A stretch of 64,000 nucleotides of DNA. It comes from Halichoerus grypus (Eukaryota > Chordata > Mammalia > Carnivora > Phocidae). A program made the translations under genes and the position numbers. Positions 1-11,113 of this stretch are shown here, piece after piece. Each line of letters begins with the position of its first letter. The stretch's first letter is position 1. The stretch is from positions 100,204,696 through 100,268,695 of the forward strand of contig NC_135720.1 in the NCBI RefSeq assembly GCF_964656455.1. Direction: 5' to 3'. The notes under the pieces are model-generated. The model did no database searches. It saw only the letters and a program-made list of their open reading frames with translations, and was not told the origin of the DNA.

Positions 1-214
1 CTCAAAAACCCAACTACTTAAGATTTGCAGGCATAAATAGTGGAAAACAGAACACATCTTCCTAGGATCTTACTCAAAATATTACTTTTTGTAAAGAAAA
101 AAAGTAGGCAATATAAAACGCACCAATCACAATTTTCATTAAACTGTTGGGATAAACTTCAGTTATCCAATCATTAGGAAGGACATCACATTTAAGAATA
201 AAAATCTATGAGTC

Positions 215-417
215 GGGGCCCCTGGGTGGCTCAGTCGTTAAGCGTCTGCCTTCGGCTCAGGTCGTGATCCCAGGGTCCTGGGATCGAGCCCCACATTGGG
301 CTCCCTGCTCGGCAGGAGGCCTGCTTCTCCCTCTCCCACTCCCCTTGCTTGTGTTCCCTCTCTCACTGTCTCTGTGAAATAAATAAATAAAATCTTTAAA
401 AAAAAAAAACAAAAAAA
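215..417 (+). repeat. CAN-SINE, full-length
   Basis: tRNA-derived head (cctgggtggctcagtcgtta), CT-rich segment and A-rich tail. Left target copy aataaaaatctatg at 197-210. Confidence 0.95.
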
Positions 418-423
418 CCTATG

Positions 424-625
424 GGGCACCTAGGTGGCTCAGTTGGTTAAGCACCCGAGTCTGGAGTTCGGTTCAGATCATGATCTCAGGGTCCTGGGAT
501 CAAGCCCCCATGTCTGGCTCTGCACTCAGCATGGAGTCTGCTTGGGTTTCTCTCCCTCTGCCCCTATCCTCGCTTGCTCTTGATCTCTCTCTCTCTCTCT
601 GAAATAAATCTTTAAAAAAAAAAAA
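424..625 (+). repeat. CAN-SINE, second tandem copy
   Basis: A diverged subfamily inserted directly after the previous SINE. Copies of the same target stand at 411-423 and 627-640 (aataaaaacctgtg). Confidence 0.93.
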
Positions 626-1311
626 GAATAAAAACCTGTGTGTATAAGTATTCCTAAGAGGAATAAGTTCTTGATTTCTTAACTAAATGGGCAGACCCAT
701 GATCAGACAAACAAAACAGGGTTGCTAGTCAAACAAAATGGGTTAGCCACTATAGTTTTTAGAAGAACATACTTTGGGAAAGTCTGCCCTATAGAAAAAT
801 TTTACGAATGATGATTAGGTGTTGTTGACATAGTAGAGTGTATTCATGTTACACTTTTATTTTAATAAGATTTTTTAAGAATCCTGCAAATCTAATTATA
901 CTAAAATATTCTCATTTACACATCAAATAGGACTTACTTGTTTTCTATTAAAAGGCAATAAATAGCTTTTATTATGTATTATCTTATATACTGGCTTTTT
1001 AGTACACTCCTTCCTTTTTAATATTAGACTGTCATTCCTGTAAGTAGGTGGCAGGCCTGCTTCTAGCAGTCCTTTTTCAATCTCTTCAACCTCTCTACAA
1101 ACTCCCACCCCCAACCACCCTTTCTGTTTTGCTACTATTGTTGAAACTATATTTAAAGTAAGCAGAATTTTTGCTTAGATTTCCCAAGAAGTCTACTAGC
1201 TCTAGTTTACTAGACTAGAAACTAGTAAAGTAGACGAGACTAGAAATTAGTCTACTAGTTTCAGGCAAACCCAAAACTAAGATGTAGAACATTTTTCTAT
1301 GAAAAGAAAAA

Positions 1312-1480
1312 GTTGGGTGCCTGGGTGGCTCAGTCAGTTAAGCAGCTTTGCCTTTGGCTCAGGTCATGATCTCAGGATCCTGGGATCTACTCAGTGGGGA
1401 GTCTGCTTATCCCTCTCCTGCTGCCTCTTCCCCCACTCATGCTCTCTCTCTCAAATAAATAAATACAATCTTCAAAAGAA
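1312..1480 (+). repeat. CAN-SINE with internal deletion
   Basis: SINE head and tail with about 20-30 bp missing in the body. The target duplication gaaaagaaaaa is at 1301-1311 and 1481-1491. Confidence 0.92.
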
Positions 1481-2070
1481 GAAAAGAAAAAATTCTGTGC
1501 AAATAGTAGTTACTGAAAATCATTGGCAGTGGTGTGACTTTAAGAGCACTTGAAAAGAAACTTCCATTTGTGACTTGCCATAAGATGAAGAGCAGTAATA
1601 CCCTGAAAATCACACTTGCTACTTATGAAAATAATATAACACAATATTGAAGTGAAAACACAGTAATGGAATAAATCTCAGATAAGAATGGTAAACCATT
1701 AACTTCAAATTGCTCAAAATGAAGATGGCGTTAAAGTTGACAAAATATTTTTTCAAATCCCACTACAAAAAAATGAACTGTAGAAGCAGGCATTTTGTGA
1801 TTTTCAGACTTTATTTTTATAAATTCTCTTAACTGACTTCATAACTGCATTCAGCAGTTTAGAATATACATTTCCAAGTCATTCACCTTCTTAAAATTAC
1901 AACAAAAATAACAACAAAAAAACCCCAAAATGAAAGAAAAACTTTTATATCCCACAAATGTCTATTCTGGTAACCTAGAAACAGATTAGACTTTTACTAA
2001 TTCTATTTTAAATATATTTTTATATTTATTTTATAGTTTATAAAAATATTCTATTGCATAACTACATTAC

Positions 2071-2139
2071 CTTTTCTTCAGATAGTTAAGATGATACTGA
2101 ACTCGTCCATTTTCTCTAATATTGTTACTCAAAATTGCT
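2071..2139 (-). CDS. CENPQ: CENPQ exon 5
   Basis: 69 nt, phases matching exon 4. It encodes AILSNNIRENGRVQYHLNYL followed by KKR. The acceptor is TTTTCTAG and the donor GTAATG. It corresponds to the human TILSNSIKEKEEIQYHLNFLKKR region, where the coiled-coil part begins. No later CENPQ exon was recognised between 1 and 2070. Confidence 0.88.
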
Positions 2140-5100
2140 CTAGAAAAGAAAAAAAAAAGATCGAATAAATACTAGTTTGAAACACAATGAATATAATGTG
2201 TTTACTTTTTCTCCCTGCTTTCTTTCAAGTGCCCCTCCTCACTAGCCAGGTAGAATCAATCACTTTTTATTTTTAAAGATTTTATTTATTTATTTATTTG
2301 ACAGAGAGAGACAGTGAGAGAGGGAACACAAACAGGGGGAGTGGGAGAGGGAGGAAGCAGGAAGCCTGATGCGGGGCTTGATCTCAGGACCCTGGGATCA
2401 TGACCTGAGCTGGAGGCAGACCCTTAACGACTGAGCCACCCAGGTGCACCCACTTTTTATTTTATATCAAATACACTTTTTTTTTCCATGTTTTATTCCT
2501 GATTTTATTGGGAAAGCCTCTAGGATTTTGTCATTATGTATAATACTTGCTGTGGGTTCCAGGTAGACATTCTTTGTCATGTTAAGGAAGCATCCTTACA
2601 TTTCTGTTCTTTAAAGAGTTTTATTTTTTTTTGTTTTGTTTTGTTCTTAAATATGGAATTCATATTGAATTTAGCAAATGGTTTAGGATATTAAAATATC
2701 ATATTATGTTTTCCTAATTTAATCTGTTATGTTGTTTTGACAGCTTTCCTAAAGTAATCTTTAGGTTCCTAAACTAAACTCTATTTGTTTAGTGTTAATT
2801 ATTCTTTAGATATACATTTAGATTCTATTTCTAGTTTAGGAATTCTACATCTATATTATAAGTGAAAGGGGTTTAACAGTATTCAGGGTGTGTGCTTGTA
2901 TGTACATTCTATTTTTTCAGGTTTTGATATCAGGATTATAATTTTATAAAATGAAAATAGTTTGCCACTATTTTTTGTTTGTTTGTTTGTTTCATACATT
3001 TATTTATTGAAATACGATTTTAAGCAAAGGTACAATCAAAGTTCTTCTTATTACATTCTATAATTGTAATTAATTTAGATGAGTTCAGCTTCTTGATGGC
3101 AGAATCCTGTCTTATTTTCTTTGTATCCCCACCATGGTAGCTTATATATAAAGTGTCAATTGGAACTCAACTTCTTAAAGTATCCCTAGTGATAGAACAG
3201 GTTTAAAGTTTATAGATAGCAGGTCATGCCACACAGACTTCATTTTTCTTTCACTGATGGAATCCTAAGCTTCTGAAATTAACAACTTCCTGCAAAACAC
3301 CCTATCACCATAAAATAAATAATGACATTTAAAAGGAAATGTTTCTAAGGAAATATGTTTCTATGGGAAACATATAAGTAGAAATCAAGGGTGAAATGCA
3401 AAAATTTCATACTTACATTATTACTGAGTCCATCATAGTTTGCAAATGCTCTCTACTACTCTCTGAAAGAGGCTGCCAGGTTTTTCTCTTGTTGGATGCT
3501 ATCTTAACCCGTTTTAGATTAGTATGCTCTGTTTCTCTTGTTACTGGTGAAGGAAAAGACTCCGGTCAATCTTGAAATTTTACGTTTTTACTTAAAAAGT
3601 GATTCAAGTATAAATTTATTTTAAAAAGCTAATAGAAGTATGAGAACCAAAATACTATACGACTGCATAAACTATTTAATTTCCTTTTTATTGCACAGAC
3701 ATAATATGCCAGTCATTGAATATGCTTATGCTGTCTAATATTATGTTAACTAAAATATTATTAGCTGATACTGCAGATACAAACCCAAGACAATTCTAAA
3801 TGAAGAAGCAGGCTACAATTATTAGGATTCAATATAAAAGTCTGATTCCCAGAAATGACCTAAATTAAAGAGCTTCATTGAGAAGACTAGAAAGCTATTT
3901 CTACCAAATGTTAAATGGCAACTGGAACAAAATACTCAGGGTCTACTTGGTTATTGGTATTGTTCTACTTATAAGAGATAAACAAAGGAGATACACTATT
4001 GGCTCATATGTAGATTAGTTTTGGAGAGAAGGGAGACTAAATAATTTTAATTACAGGTACGCAAAGCATTACAAAAGAAAAAGTGCACCATGAACTATGG
4101 AAGTATAAAACCAGGGAACCTAGCTTGGTGTTGGTGAGGAGAGAAAGGGAATTCTTAGATGAAGTGATGCCTAAGGAAAGATGACCACTCCATACTAATT
4201 TATTACAAACAAAATTAGACAGTAGCCCCAAACTAATCCATGCAATGGTGGTAGGACAGAAGCACATCTGTTTTAAAGAGAAATCAGTAGAGTGTCTATA
4301 TATCTTAGATCAGTAATAATTCAGATTGTGGGACACTTTGATTTTCTCTAGTTCCTATCAATTTAGAACCTTACACAATATTTTGCTAGAGGCGGTAAGT
4401 GAAATTTCAGTTGACCAAAATTACTGACTAACCAGTACTACTTATTCTTGCAAAAATGAGAATGCAGCTGTTTATTACTATCTTTTGCTTTTTTAAAAAA
4501 AGATTTATTTATTTGAGAGAGAGAGAGAGAGAACACACATGGGGTGGGGAGGGAGGGGGAGAGAGTGAAAGTCCCAAGCATACTCCTCGCTGAGCGCAGA
4601 GCCGACATGGAGCTGGATCTCACGACCCTGAGCCAAAATCAAGAGTCAGACACTCAACTGACTATGCCACCCAGGAGCCCCTAGTATCTTTTGCTTTTGT
4701 ACAGCTCATAAACAAGATGCTGAGAATTTTTTTATGAATACAGACAGCTTGAGACAGACAAATTAAACAAGATATAGAAAATAAATACCTTCAGAAGGCA
4801 GATGCTTTGGATTTTTATTTTTTGCTATGTTTCTAACCTAGAGAGAAAAACGCACACATAATTAAACATCAGATAAAAAGACACTACCTTTGCAATATAT
4901 TTGTCATGTATGCTGAAGAGTATTCATATATCTTCTGGCTAGATAGAAAAAGTATATTGCTACTTCTACAGAGAAAGGGTGTGTATTTCTCACAGGCAGA
5001 GGATATACTAAAGCAATTCCTGGACAATGGTAATAATGTACAATAGAATTCCATATAGTGTCAAATATATATATTTTAAGATTTATTTTTATTTATTTTA

Positions 5101-5906
5101 GAGAGAGTAAGAGAGAGAGCTTGCAAGTGGGGGTAGGGGCAGAGAGAGAGAATCTTTCAAGCAGACTCCCCGCTGAGCAAAGAGCCCTACTCAGGTCTTG
5201 ATCCCATGACCCAGGAGATCATGACCTGAGCCAAAATCAAGAGTGGAATGCTTAACGGACTGAGTCATCCAAGTGCCCTGTGTCAAAGAATATGTTAAAG
5301 AAATCATTAGTCATTTTGCCTATGAAATAGTGTTACATACTTTACCTGCAAAAAACATAGGCATTGCCTAATATAGGATAAATCACAACAAAATTTTTTA
5401 CATTTTAAATATGCTTTTGTAAGAGAAGGGCAAAATTATGGTAGAAAGAAGCTAATTCCTCCCAAGGTAATTTTTCTCTGTTAATAAAAATCTCTTTCAC
5501 CAACTGACAGATTTTAAGTAAAGCGTACACACTTTACTCCTAGTCTTCACATTCAAACACCTTAGCAATGTCCCATGATCCCCTCCTCAACAAAGAATTC
5601 TCTGATCAGTATCTTTAGAAATTGAAATAAACAATTTTCATCTGAGAATTTTTACAAATTATGTTGCAACAACTCCCACATAATGATATGAATTATTATA
5701 ATTTGTACTCAAACTGACCTTTAGTCTTCACATACTCCTTTACATAGAACAAATGACATTTTTAATCAAAAAGTTCTGAATGATAAACTCAATATTTTCA
5801 TTACCTTTTTCTCTGGTAACTCCATTTCCTCATCATCATTTTTTCTTTTTGGGTTTCTTTTTAACTGTTGAGATCTTTTCTTGGAAGAACTTGCTTTACT
5901 AGACAT
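2071..5906 (-). CDS. CENPQ: Centromere protein Q, N-terminal coding part (exons 2-5; 3' exons outside window)
   Basis: CENP-Q belongs to the CENP-O/P/Q/U/R complex of the constitutive centromere-associated network and helps with microtubule attachment and Plk1/CENP-E recruitment at kinetochores. Coding exons on the minus strand: 5805-5906, 4789-4837, 3417-3543, 2071-2139. They total 347 nt in unbroken phase, about 115 of the ~268 codons in human. The product starts MSSKASSSKKRSQQLKRNPK, a Lys/Arg-rich tail that could serve as nuclear localisation signal. It continues through KRKTWQPLSESSREHLQTMM to QYHLNYLKKR, the start of the predicted coiled coil. Identification rests on co-linear resemblance to the human protein as I remember it and on the head-to-head position with MMUT. 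Exons 6 onward lie left of position 1. Confidence 0.92.
2275..2450 (-). repeat. CAN-SINE, antisense
   Basis: Flanked by cactttttatttt at 2261-2273 and 2451-2463. Lies in CENPQ intron 4, in the same sense as CENPQ. Confidence 0.94.
2945..2991. repeat. (TTTG)n short simple repeat in CENPQ intron 4
   Basis: About five consecutive TTTG units. The rest of 2,470-3,400 is AT-rich intron in which I recognise nothing further. Confidence 0.7.
3417..3543 (-). CDS. CENPQ: CENPQ exon 4
   Basis: 127 nt: the last two bases of a split codon, 41 codons, then two bases. The acceptor CTTCACCAG and donor GTAAGT fit consensus. It encodes TRETEHTNLKRVKIASNKRK and then TWQPLSESSREHLQTMMDSV. The KRKTWQPLS block is the most recognisable part of the CENP-Q N-terminus. 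Confidence 0.9.
4493..4681 (-). repeat. CAN-SINE, antisense, older copy
   Basis: Target duplication tatcttttgctttt at 4479-4492 and 4685-4698. Located 108 bp beyond CENPQ exon 3, in intron 3. Confidence 0.9.
4789..4837 (-). CDS. CENPQ: CENPQ exon 3
   Basis: 49 nt: 16 codons plus one base, VRNIAKNKNPKHLPSE. The acceptor is CTCTCTAG and the donor GTATTT on the minus strand. It is a lysine/asparagine-rich low-complexity segment aligning to the human VRNTVKKNKNHLKDLSSE region. The exon was found by splice sites and phase, being too short for ORF-based detection. Confidence 0.87.
5068..5279 (-). repeat. CAN-SINE, antisense, diverged
   Basis: Poly-T/TTTATT end, GA-rich body and tRNA-like end with several substitutions. 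A short imperfect duplication tgtcaaa flanks it. Confidence 0.85.
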
Positions 5907-5912
5907 CTTAAT
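5805..5912 (-). CDS. CENPQ: CENPQ exon 2 (start codon)
   Basis: On the minus strand the acceptor CTGTTTAG precedes 5912, a few leader bases follow, then ATG at 5906-5904. There are 102 coding nt (34 codons), ending at a GTAATG donor. It encodes the basic N-terminus, ending NDDEEMELPEKK. A second AG directly before the ATG could instead be the acceptor, which would leave no leader in this exon. The frame closes exactly onto exon 3. Confidence 0.92.
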
Positions 5913-6018
5913 CTAAACAGAACAATTATAACAGTGCTTCAAAAAATCTGTGAAGATAAAAAGGATGCAAAAATAAGCTTAAGCTTGCAGAATATTTTGT
6001 TAAAAAGAACTACCTATA

Positions 6019-6187
6019 GGGACGCCTGGGTGGCTCAGCCGGTTAAGCGGCTACCTTTGGCTCAGGTCATGATCCTAGGGTCCTGGGATTGAGTTCCACA
6101 TCGCCTCCTTGCTCGGCAGGGAGACTGCTTCTCCCTCTGCCTGCCACTCCCCCTGCTTGTGCTCTCTCTCTCCGATAAAAAAAAAGA
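6019..6187 (+). repeat. CAN-SINE, young
   Basis: Duplication aaaaagaactacctata (6002-6018) against aaaaagaactatctata (6188-6204), one mismatch. It sits about 107 bp upstream of the CENPQ exon 2 acceptor, in antisense to that gene. Confidence 0.94.
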
Positions 6188-6909
6188 AAAAAGAACTATC
6201 TATAAATGTTCCAAATTTGCTTTAAAAAAATCATAATGAAAGTTTTGGGGAAGTATTGTTTTTAGAACACTTAAACATATTTTAAAACAAGTAACACTGA
6301 TTATTATTAAAGTATGTATCTAATTCAGTTTCATTCCTAGAAATTTCTTCTATTTTTATGGCTTTAAAAAAATCATGTCAAAGTGCTTTTCCATCTCTTA
6401 CTTTATACTCCACCATACAATAACATTATCTCCATGTTTAGATTCAAGAAAATGGAAATATAAAGTATTAAATTGTTTTACTCTGGTCACAGATAATATT
6501 AATTTGAAGAGTAATACTCAGGTCTTCTTATTTTAAGCCTAATGGATTTCTCATTCGACTTATGCCAAAGATGAAAGGAGATAATCTTTAGGATCCATAC
6601 TATGAATCTATGCTGTGGAAATTCAAGTGAAAAAGTCACTCATAAGGATTTAAGCTACAATTCTGCCTGAGCTATTTGCATTTTAAAAAAGCTCGGTAGT
6701 ATAATGATTATTCTGTCCTTCCACAAATTACAAAACAGACACAGGAGTGTGGATGATTTCGATGACAAAATTTAAGTCCTTTATCACCAAATAGTCCTTT
6801 ATCACCAAACTCATTACTGTTAAAAGGAACAGAGGAATAGAATGTTTATTCTTGCTTTGGGCCATAAGGAGTAGATAGCTTAGAAGTTAGGTACAGTATA
6901 CATAGAGGA

Positions 6910-6910
<1 letters not shown>

Positions 6911-6938
<28 letters not shown>
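6911..6938. repeat. (TG)n microsatellite
   Basis: About 14 uninterrupted TG units immediately before the Tigger-type element; likely polymorphic. Confidence 0.9.
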
Positions 6939-6946
<8 letters not shown>

Positions 6947-7390
6947 CAGGCATACCTCAGAGATATTGCAGGTTCCATTCTAGATGACAGCTAAAGCGAA
7001 TATTGCAATAAAGTAAGTCAAATGAAATTTTTGGTTTCATTTGCATGTAGAAGTTATGTTTACGTTATACTGTAGTCTATAAGTGTGCAATAGTATTATA
7101 TCTAAAAAAACAATGTACATACCTTAATTAAAACAGCTTTATGGTTGAAAAATGCTAACTATCATCTGAGCTTTCAGCAAGTCAATCACTGATCACAGAT
7201 CACCCTAACAAATATAATAATAATGGAACAGTTTGAAATCTTGCAAGAATTCCCAAAATGTAAGACAGAAAGTGAGCAAATGCTGTTGGAAACATGGAGC
7301 CAAAAGACTTGCTGAAGTGGGATTGCCACAAACCTTCAATCTGTAAAAAACACAGTATCTGTGAAGCACGATAAACATGAGGTATGCCCA
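6947..7390. mobile_element. Tigger1-type (pogo/Tc1) non-autonomous DNA transposon
   Basis: Terminal inverted repeats: caggcatacctcagagatat at the left and its near complement ending ggtatgccca at the right, with TA duplications at 6945-6946 and 7391-7392. The ~444-bp body keeps only the two end regions of Tigger1 and has no transposase, so it is an internally deleted copy. It lies in CENPQ intron 1. Confidence 0.88.
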
Positions 7391-7984
7391 TATACACATA
7401 CATACATACATGTAGTATATACATCTTACTTATATATATATAAATGTTTTCTAGGCATATACAGCTAGATACATACCAGTCACCATTCCTTTTCTAAAAA
7501 TTCGGAGTTAATTAGATTAATAGTTTATATATGCAGATTGAGAGACAATAAAGGAGTTACTTTGGATAAATCTATTTCTTCAAATTTTAAAAGGTAAAGG
7601 TTCAAGCTTTTTTTTCAGTAAGATTAACAAAAATGGAGGGAAATAATTAATTGAAAGATCACCACTATACTTGGGGACTACATGTAAGATCAGTTACAAA
7701 AAGCTCTGGTAAATTACACTTTACCCTGCTCTTGAACAATGTGGTACTTTACACCCAGTTAGTGTTAGATTCCTGAGATGCCTAATTCTTTCAACGTGAC
7801 ATCCATGCCCTTATCCTTCCCCGACTTAAAAACCAATCCACGTGACAGTTTCACTTGTGGGCCTCTCCTGGAAGGGTTACGATACATATAGCAGTACAGG
7901 TTTTTCAATGAAGAAGGTGAGGGAGCAAGTGAGGGCTGAAATTTAGTCCTCACTCCATTTGGTAAATTAAAAATGGTGCAAATT

Positions 7985-8385
7985 CCTTCTTACTCCTGTT
8001 ATTGAGAGATGGAGTCTATGTCCCTTTATCTTAAATCTTGGCAGACTCTGTAGCTGTTTGAGCAGTAGAATATGGTGGAAATGATTCTGTACTAGTTTAC
8101 TGGCCTAAACATGAAGAGACCGGCAGCTGCAACATCCTCATGTTTGGAATATTTGCTCTTGGAACCCAGCTACCATGCTATGAGGAAGGCCAACATGGAG
8201 AGGAACTGAAAGCCCCAGGCAAAAGCCCCAGCTGAACTCCCAACCAATAGCCAGTACCAACTTGCCAGCCTGGTACATGTACCTGAGCCAATATGCTGCA
8301 GCTGACCCTGCATGGAAAAGACATGAGTCAGCCCTACCAAGTTGTTTCTGATCCCGAATTCTGGAACAAAATAAATGATTTTTTT
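7985..8385 (+). repeat. MLT1-like LTR (ERVL-MaLR class)
   Basis: The stretch ggaacccagctaccatgcta followed by tgaggaaggcc and ccccagctgaactcccaacc matches the MLT1 LTR family as I remember it. It ends with an aaataaatga poly(A)-signal-like segment. Old solo LTR with no internal region. Confidence 0.6.
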
Positions 8386-8399
8386 AATTAAAAAAATTT

Positions 8400-8720
8400 A
8401 AAAATCCTTCCCCAATACCTACTACACAACATCCAACTCTACCATGTCATTTATAGTTCTTAAAAATCTAGCCCTGCCTAGCTTTCCATACTTCTCTCCC
8501 ACTACTCCTTATAAGACTCTCTCTCTCTAGCTAGATTTGATGATTTCCCAAACACACTTTGAGTAATGCATACACTATGCCCTCCACCTCAGCTGCTCTC
8601 CTCTCCTTCTCTGCCCACCCTCCCAGAGCATGAGCCACCTGCTCTTCATGCCTCCTAACCACTCCACTCCACTCTAAAAGTCTGTGGGCGCTTCTGGTGT
8701 CTAACTCTCAGCTGGCACTT
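8400..8720 (+). repeat. Possible L2 relic
   Basis: C/T-rich text in the order of an L2 3' region (tagccctgcc, ctctctgcccaccctcccag). Too diverged to be sure. Confidence 0.3.
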
Positions 8721-8964
8721 ATTTATAGTTTGGTTCTATTAATCAGTTTTTCTTGATATTCTTTATTCAAAAACATGTAATTTAGTGCTACTTCAAATTT
8801 GACTCACAAACTACTATAGTCCCTTTAAATATAGAAACTGACAGTATTCATTTAGAAACTTTTATCATAATTTGGCAAAAATTTTATGTATGTTGTATCT
8901 GATTATAAAATAATTGGCTTTGTTTTTTCTTTTTAAATGTCATTTTCCCAGTAATTTGTTAAAA

Positions 8965-9215
8965 AAAAAAACCACCCACCACCTTCTTTTTTAGAGATGT
9001 TTTAGGTTCACAGCAAAATCAAGCAGCAAGTATATAGAGTTCCCATATACCCCCTGTACCCCCTCACTACCCCCAGCTTTCTCCACTACCAACATCCCAC
9101 ACCAGAGTGGTACATTTGCTATAATTCATGAACTCCCACTGACATATCCTATCACCCGAAGTCTATATTTTACAGTAGGGTTCATTCTTGGTGTTATATA
9201 CTCTATGGGTTTGAC
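8965..9215 (-). repeat. L1 3'-region relic, antisense
   Basis: gagttcccatatacccc, accaacatcccac and gtggtacatttgctataatt follow the order of an old L1M 3' region read in reverse. Confidence 0.65.
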
Positions 9216-9369
9216 TAGCAATTAATTTTTGGTTGTATTGTACAAAAGAATCAGTTGTAGCTGATTAAAAATAAAAAAAAAGTTGTTTCTTTACTAGCGG
9301 CAATACGAGCTGCACCATTTTCACTGATACCTACTTAAGCCAATAAACCATAGCACAAAAAGTTTCTAA

Positions 9370-9545
9370 AGCTCGTTACTGTCAACATTTTGGATGGAGT
9401 AACTCTTTGTTGTGAGGGCTGTCCCATGAACTGTATTCTGGTCTTTAGTTGCTAGTACCCTCCCTTCCCCAAGGTGTGACAACCAAAACTGTCCCCAGAC
9501 ATTATTAAATGTCTCCTGGTGTGAAGGTACCTCAGATTGAGAACC
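9370..9545 (-). repeat. MER5A-like hAT element, antisense
   Basis: Contains tgacaaccaaaactgtcccc and ends cagattgagaaccac, the reverse of the hAT/MER5 terminus. Confidence 0.75.
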
Positions 9546-9559
9546 ACAGCCAAGAGCAA

Positions 9560-9780
9560 GTCAGGAATAAAGATGAATGGCCTGGTTCCAAATCCTGGCT
9601 CTGCCATTTAACTAGCTGTACAACCTCAGGCAAGTAAATTTGTTCAATTTCCCCACTGGTAAAATGGGTTAAAGTTAAAAGCACCAACATTAAAGGCTTT
9701 TGTGAAGCTAAAGTTTCGTACAGAATACGTAAAGTGCCTAGAACAATACTTGGGACATAGTAAGAATTCAATAAATAAGT
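9560..9780 (+). repeat. MIR SINE relic
   Basis: MIR order is visible: ctggctctgccatttaacta, cctcaggcaagt, tgggttaaagt and a terminal gtaagaattcaataaa. Confidence 0.8.
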
Positions 9781-10875
9781 CACAATTTTCTATCACTACT
9801 GGGCCAGTTGTAAAGGAACTAGAATAGAAATTTTAATGTAAATGTAAAAGGAATAGAAATTTTGCCCTGCTTTAGACCCACAGGAAACCATAGCCCAGCG
9901 ACAGTGGGTAGAGACAGATATGAAAACAATTACTATATAAAATTATATATCATGTGACAAAAGTTATAAAAGACAAATGAGTGGATGACTCAAATTGATG
10001 TGTATGCGTGTGTGTGTGGGGGGGAATGATATACGGTATTCAGAAAAAAAAAAAGTAACATGGGAATTACATTTTGAAATATTTAGCCAGAAGGATCGGG
10101 AATGAAGTATTTGAGAGAAAGCAGCAAAAGGCTGATGTCAGAACAGTTGGAAAGAAACTGGTCTGTTCGGGCACAGGGAAAATTCAGCGAGACTTGAATG
10201 TGTATGGGAGTAAGGGACAGAAACAAGACTGGAACAGTAGTTTGCGGCCAGACTATATACTACAGTAAAGAATTTACTCCTTACTCCGTAGGAAACAGGG
10301 AGGCATCCTAACTTGTCTTATTTTTCTTACCGGTTTGCTGAAATTCGTGGAAACCAAGTCTCTCAATCTAGGCCTCAGTGTAAGCACACAGGGCAAGCAC
10401 CAAGTCTGGCGAAACACAAATAACGCAATGTTTACCTCCTGACAAATGCCTCGGGATAGCAACGCTGCCGGCCGCAGTTACGTCAATGCCCAAAGACACT
10501 AATCTCTAAGGCTGCACTTCGCACCACTATGGGCCACGGGAGATTAAGGAAAAAGAACTAGGATGAAGACGAATTGGGGAAAGGAGGGAAGAACCCAGGA
10601 ACCAGGTGCGGCTTCACTACCTCCTAGCAAATCAAATATTTCAATCCTTGGCCCCGAAGGGCAGATATGGAAAATCCATTTGGAAAATCACCTCACGCTC
10701 CTGAGATACAAGCCGCGGAGTCTGCCACAATCGCTTTGGCCGCAAAACTCATGCCGCAAGATGGATCCACCAGCGGTTTAAAAGCTTTCACTGATCACCG
10801 ACGACGCGTCTTCAATCCTCCAGGGAGCCACTGCCAGAGCAATTCGCGCCCAAACCTTTGAAAAACAGAGGAGGC

Positions 10876-10884
10876 CCGGAAGTG
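10876..10884 (+). promoter_or_regulatory. ETS (GABP-type) site CCGGAAGTG
   Basis: Exact match to the ETS/GABPA core in the middle of the divergent promoter, overlapping a GC box on its right. GABP sites are common at nuclear genes for mitochondrial proteins such as MMUT; use here is inferred. Confidence 0.6.
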
Positions 10885-10975
10885 GGCGGGTAGAAGCCGG
10901 AAATGCGGGTGGAAGAGGCGGGCATCTTGGTACAGTCCTAACGTCATCAAAAGCGCGCCCACGGGAGCGCGATGA

Positions 10976-10982
10976 GATTGGC
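10976..10982 (-). promoter_or_regulatory. CCAAT (NF-Y) box on minus strand
   Basis: GATTGGC on the plus strand reads GCCAATC on the minus strand, the NF-Y pentamer with favourable flanks. It lies about 60-140 bp upstream of the proposed MMUT first-exon donors. Confidence 0.5.
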
Positions 10983-11029
10983 TGCAGGGAGGGCGGTGTC
11001 GGCCTACGCCCCCTGACTTCTCCAGCTGG

Positions 11030-11113
11030 CTTTTGCGCAAGGTCAGTGAGGGCTTCGGCTGTGTGGACCTCTGGCGGAGCTCCGAAGTCCAGCCGCCCTC
11101 TCCCACAGCCGAG
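11030..11113 (+). other. MMUT: Probable MMUT non-coding exon 1 region
   Basis: Human MMUT begins with a non-coding first exon in the CpG island. Two good donors occur here: AAG|GTCAGT with exon end at 11041, and GAG|GTCAGA with exon end at 11113. Either can splice to the exon 2 acceptor before 14580. The transcription start and donor choice are not determined by sequence alone, so the boundaries are approximate. Confidence 0.5.

Larger units (their letters stand above)
1..2070 (-). other. CENPQ: CENPQ intron 5 (partial)
   Basis: AT-rich intronic DNA downstream of exon 5 on the minus strand. It holds three plus-oriented CAN-SINEs (215-417, 424-625, 1312-1480). A 63-codon ORF at 923-1114 does not match CENP-Q and lacks a fitting acceptor, so no exon was called. 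Confidence 0.75.
5913..10300 (-). other. CENPQ: CENPQ intron 1 (approximate extent)
   Basis: Intron between the non-coding first exon and exon 2, filled with the repeats listed separately. Plausible exon 1 donors on the minus strand are CCG|GTAAGA (exon end 10331) and GAG|GTAAAC (exon end 10436); others exist nearer 10,615 and 10,690, so the first exon is not fixed. Confidence 0.5.

Noticed and set aside
215..290. Possible tRNA-Lys gene at SINE heads
   Set aside because: The tRNA similarity is the ancestral SINE promoter; stems are not preserved and the unit is followed by SINE body and A tail.
923..1114. Minus-strand ORF of 63 codons downstream of CENPQ exon 5, considered as exon 6
   Set aside because: The translation does not resemble the following CENP-Q coiled-coil segment and no phase-matching acceptor was found.
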